Positions 61,415 through 64,000 of a stretch of DNA of 64,000 bases are shown piece by piece (position 1 is the stretch's first letter; each line of letters starts with the position of its first letter). Both the position numbers and the translations under genes were made by a program. Source of the DNA: Actinomycetes bacterium (GTDB taxonomy: Bacteria; Actinomycetota; Acidimicrobiia; Acidimicrobiales; RAAP-2); the NCBI GenBank assembly GCA_021823525.1, contig JAKANY010000007.1, positions 22,180 to 86,179 on the forward strand, read 5' to 3'. A model generated the notes under the pieces. That model was not told where the DNA came from and ran no database searches. It saw only the letters and a program-made list of their open reading frames with translations.

Positions 61415-62941
61415 ATGACCGCTCGCGACCCCCAACGCATCCGCAGCACGCGCCTGGCCGAGCGAGTGATGACGGCCGAGGAGGCGGCGGCCTTCATCCG
61501 CCCGGGCGACAACGTGGGCATGAGCGGCTTCACGGGCTCGGGCTACCCCAAGGCCGTGCCCGCCGCGCTGGTCGCGCGCATCCAGGAGGCCCAGGCCCGG
61601 GGCGAGTCCTTCACGGTCGGCGTGTGGACCGGCGCCTCGACGGCCCCCGAGCTCGACGGGGCCCTGGCCGCGGTGGGCGGCATCGACCTGCGCATGCCCT
61701 ACCAGTCGGATCCCGTCACGCGCGCCAAGATCAACGCGGGTGAGCTCGACTACCTCGACCTGCACCTCTCCCACGTGGCCCAGATGGTCTGGGAGGGCTT
61801 CTTCGGTCACCTGGATGTCGCCGTCATCGAGGTGGCCGGCATCACTGCGAGCGGCGAGCTGATCCCCTCGTCGTCCGTGGGCAACAACAAGACGTGGATC
61901 GACGTGGCCGACCGGGTGATCCTCGAGGTGAACTCGTGGCAGCCCATCGCGTTCGAGGGCATGCACGACATCTACTACGGGACCGCCCTGCCACCGAACC
62001 GCCGACCGATCCAGATCACGAGTCCCAACGACCGCATCGGGGTGCCCTATCTCCGGTGCCCGCCCGAGAAGGTGGTCGCCGTCGTCGAGACCGACGCCCC
62101 GGACCGCAATGCGCCCTTCAAGCCCGTCGACGACACGTCCGAGCGCATCGCCGGCCACGTGCTCGACTTCCTGTCCCACGAGGTCCGCCAGGGCCGTCTG
62201 CCCGCGACCCTCCTCCCCCTGCAGTCGGGCGTGGGCAACATCGCCAACGCCGTGCTCGCCGAGCTCGACCGCGGGCCCTTCCGTCCGCTCACCGCCTACA
62301 CCGAGGTCATCCAGGACGGGATGCTGGCGCTGCTGGCCTCGGGCACGCTGGCCTCGATCTCGGCAACGGCCTTCTCGCTCAGTGAGGAGGGCGTCGACGA
62401 CCTGCGCGCCAACATCCAGGACTACCGCGACCGCATCATCCTGCGACCCCAGGAGATCTCCAACCACCCCGAGGTGATCCGCCGCCTCGGCTGCCTGGCG
62501 ATGAACGGCATCATCGAGGCCGACATCTACGGCAACGTCAACTCGACGCACGTCATGGGCACCCGGATCCAGAACGGGATCGGCGGCTCGGGCGACTTCG
62601 CGCGCAACGCGTACATCTCGATGTTCCTGACGCCCTCGACCGCGGCGGGCGGCGCGATCTCGTGCATCGTGCCGATGGTGAGCCACGTCGACCACACCGA
62701 GCACGACGTGCACGTCGTGGTCACCGAGCACGGCGTGGCCGACCTGCGCGGCCTGGCGCCGCGCCGACGCGCGCAACGCATCATCGACAGCTGCGCCCAC
62801 CCCGACTACCGGTCCGCGCTGCTCGACTACGTCGAGCGCGCCCTGGCGGGCGGCGGCGGTCACCACACCCCCCACCTGCTCGGCGAGGCGCTCTCGTGGC
62901 ACGACCGCTACGAGCGCACGGGATCGATGCACGCCCGCTGA
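61415..62941 (+). CDS. Acetyl-CoA hydrolase/transferase family protein (succinyl-CoA:acetate CoA-transferase type)
   Basis: The 508-aa enzyme belongs to the Cat1/AarC group. The catalytic Glu is in AYTEVIQDGMLALL, and the C-terminal signature is VTEHGVADLRGLAP. GMSGFTGSGYPKAVP lies near the start and LPLQSGVGNIANAV in the middle. It probably swaps CoA between acyl-CoAs and acetate or succinate, a short TCA-cycle shunt or acetate-handling step. ATG 61415 follows a GAAAGG site and a TAGGAT -10 candidate (61372-61377). The 15-bp tRNA-like repeat begins at its stop codon. Confidence 0.88.
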   Translation: MTARDPQRIRSTRLAERVMTAEEAAAFIRPGDNVGMSGFTGSGYPKAVPAALVARIQEAQARGESFTVGVWTGASTAPELDGALAAVGGIDLRMPYQSDPVTRAKINAGELDYLDLHLSHVAQMVWEGFFGHLDVAVIEVAGITASGELIPSSSVGNNKTWIDVADRVILEVNSWQPIAFEGMHDIYYGTALPPNRRPIQITSPNDRIGVPYLRCPPEKVVAVVETDAPDRNAPFKPVDDTSERIAGHVLDFLSHEVRQGRLPATLLPLQSGVGNIANAVLAELDRGPFRPLTAYTEVIQDGMLALLASGTLASISATAFSLSEEGVDDLRANIQDYRDRIILRPQEISNHPEVIRRLGCLAMNGIIEADIYGNVNSTHVMGTRIQNGIGGSGDFARNAYISMFLTPSTAAGGAISCIVPMVSHVDHTEHDVHVVVTEHGVADLRGLAPRRRAQRIIDSCAHPDYRSALLDYVERALAGGGGHHTPHLLGEALSWHDRYERTGSMHAR

Positions 62942-62954
62942 GACCCGGGCGGCC
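62940..62954 (+). repeat. 15-bp tRNA-end repeat, right copy (possible att site)
   Basis: GAGACCCGGGCGGCC is identical to 45179-45193 in tRNA-Lys and in the same orientation. It overlaps the TGA of the CoA-transferase. If it is an att site, the element between the copies is 17.8 kb. Confidence 0.4.
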
Positions 62955-63395
62955 GCGATCGCGACCACGGATGACGGCGCCGCCGGGATCCCGATCAACT
63001 CGCCGTTCGGGCGCCTGCACGGGACTGACGACATCACCACCAGGCAGCGAGGGGCTCAGCGTCGTCACGGGGGTCAAGCTTCATCTGTGCGCGAACACCC
63101 CGAGCGTCACCGAGGGCGCATACGTCGCGAGCGTCGAGATCGGCGGGGACCTGCTCACCCGGCGACCCTGGCGTCACCCTGGCGGTCGCCGGCACGGGCG
63201 ACGCCCTGCGCGTCACGGGCGCCGTTCACGCCCGCGGCCACGGTTCGGACGGCGCTCACCTCGTGGCCGCTCGGGACCCCGCCAGCCCCGAGATCGTGGC
63301 CGCCAGCCGCGCTGCCCCGGTCCCGACCGACCGCTCTAGCCTGGAAACGACTGATCCATCACACGCCGCCTGCGGCGGCGGCCGGGAGGTGAGCC
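62953..63395 (+). pseudogene. Possible decayed gene in a 454-bp gap
   Basis: No intact frame spans this gap. Three short stretches read like protein, each in a different frame, in order: a segment with GIPINSPFGRLHG (about 62990-63028), one with EGAYVASVEIGGDLLT (about 63112-63160) and one with VTLAVAGTGDALRVTGAVHARG (about 63173-63238). The order loosely suggests a hotdog-fold thioesterase broken by frameshifts, but this is a guess. A TAGCCT -10 candidate for the next gene is at 63337-63342. Confidence 0.3.
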
Positions 63396-63815
63396 ATGAG
63401 CCCTGAGGTCAACGACTGGAACGCCTCGGTCATCGCGGAGTTCCGCGCCAACGGCGGGAAGGTGGGTGGCGGCTTCGCCGGCGCACCGCTCCTGCTGTTG
63501 CACACGACCGGTGCGCGCAGCGGCCAGGAGCGCGTGAACCCCGTCATGTACCAGGACCTCGGCGACGGGCGCATCGCCGTGTTCGCCTCCCGTGGCGGCG
63601 CCCCCACCCACCCCGACTGGTACCGGAACCTGATCGCCCATCCCGACGTGACCATCGAGATCGGCACCGCGACCCGGCACGTCCGGGCGCGCACCGCCAC
63701 GCCGGACGAGCGCGCACCGATCTGGGAGCACCAGAAGGCCACGTTCCCAGACTTCGCCGACTACGAGGCCAAGACCGAGCGCGTCATCCCCGTCGTCATC
63801 CTCGAACCGGCCTGA
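63396..63815 (+). CDS. Ddn-family F420-dependent oxidoreductase
   Basis: The 139-aa protein belongs to the deazaflavin-dependent nitroreductase family. FRANGGKVGGGFAGAPLLLL is followed by TTGARSGQERVNPVMY, SRGGAPTHPDWYRNL and PDVTIEIGT, all family landmarks. Members reduce quinones, nitro compounds or other electrophiles with F420H2; the natural substrate here is unknown. The ATG at 63396 has a strong GGGAGG ribosome site. It indicates an F420-producing organism. Confidence 0.9.
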   Translation: MSPEVNDWNASVIAEFRANGGKVGGGFAGAPLLLLHTTGARSGQERVNPVMYQDLGDGRIAVFASRGGAPTHPDWYRNLIAHPDVTIEIGTATRHVRARTATPDERAPIWEHQKATFPDFADYEAKTERVIPVVILEPA

Positions 63816-63887
63816 GCCCCGCCCGCTCGCGCCGCGCGTCATGAGGGGCGCCCTGCGACGTCCGCGCCACCAGCCTGTTGCCTCATG

Positions 63888-64000
63888 TCAAATCCTCCGC
63901 GAAGACTGATTCATTGCCTCATCGAGAACCTCCGGATGGAGGGGGTGGTTGAAGGCCGTGTGGACCCGACGGATGGGGGCCAGTCCCTTGGTCAGCGCCA
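63888..64000 (-). CDS. C-terminal end of an unidentified protein
   Basis: An open minus-strand frame enters from the window edge and ends at TGA 63890-63888, giving 36 residues with KGLAPIRRVHTAFNHPLHPE and ending in QSSRRI. I do not recognise it, and the fragment is too short to judge. It is convergent with the Ddn-family gene. Confidence 0.35.
   Translation of the reverse strand, partial: ALTKGLAPIRRVHTAFNHPLHPEVLDEAMNQSSRRI

Noticed and set aside
1..64000. CRISPR arrays, insertion sequences, phage genes, restriction or toxin-antitoxin systems
   Set aside because: No regularly spaced repeats, transposase, integrase, phage or defence motifs were recognised on either strand. The only tandem repeat of note is coding, in nuoE.

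Overview
This 64 kb window is high-G+C chromosomal DNA from an actinobacterium, most plausibly a small-genome aerobic member of the Acidimicrobiia or a relative. That placement is inferred from gene content, not from a marker-gene search. The indicators are MshA (mycothiol), nickel SOD with its protease, the ctaE-qcrCAB respiratory order, a Rex-hemACD cluster, a Ddn-type F420 enzyme and a MenJ-like reductase. Coding density is extreme. Most operon partners overlap by GTGA or ATGA, four convergent pairs meet stop to stop, and about a dozen genes have a TANNNT-like -10 box only 6-8 nt before the start codon, which is the layout of leaderless transcripts.

Layout: 1-2.7 kb holds histidine use (formimidoylglutamase, histidine ammonia-lyase) and the start of an IclR regulator. 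2.7-6.7 kb is ctaE-qcrCAB, the cytochrome bcc/oxidase branch. 6.7-9.0 kb is a HelD-type helicase. 9.1-12.5 kb is hemE-hemH-hemY, the late haem steps. 12.6-16.8 kb carries an MprF-like membrane enzyme fused to a degenerate phosphoesterase, then an orphan PAS-GAF-PAS protein. 16.8-32.7 kb is the complete 14-gene NADH dehydrogenase operon nuoA-N with an ATP-grasp gene coupled to its end. 32.7-34.9 kb carries a MenJ-like menaquinone reductase and a ZIP metal transporter. 34.9-41.8 kb is rex-hemA-hemC-hemD-hemB-hemL plus a membrane protein. 41.9-45.0 kb has proC, mshA, the Ni-SOD pair sodX/sodN and a small DksA-type zinc finger.

A tRNA-Lys(UUU) at 45.1 kb marks a change of character. Downstream lie merR-merA with a recognisable MerR promoter, a secreted unknown, an acetyltransferase, and a potassium-uptake module. 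That module consists of a 27-aa membrane peptide, kdpF, A, B and C, a KdpD-like sensor whose kinase core looks dead, and a divergent second sensor kinase with kdpE. Acyl-CoA genes follow (crotonase, acyl-CoA ligase, CoA-transferase). A 15-bp copy of the tRNA 3' end sits exactly at the stop of the CoA-transferase gene, so the 17.8 kb between the two copies may be an integrated island. No integrase is visible. The window ends with a possibly decayed gene, a Ddn-family F420 oxidoreductase and the tail of an unidentified gene.

Together the first 45 kb is a respiration, haem and redox core: NADH enters complex I, menaquinol passes to the bcc-oxidase complex, haem is supplied by two clusters, Rex senses NADH/NAD+, and mycothiol and Ni-SOD handle oxidative stress. 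The last third is accessory: metal detoxification, potassium scavenging and short-chain acyl-CoA metabolism.
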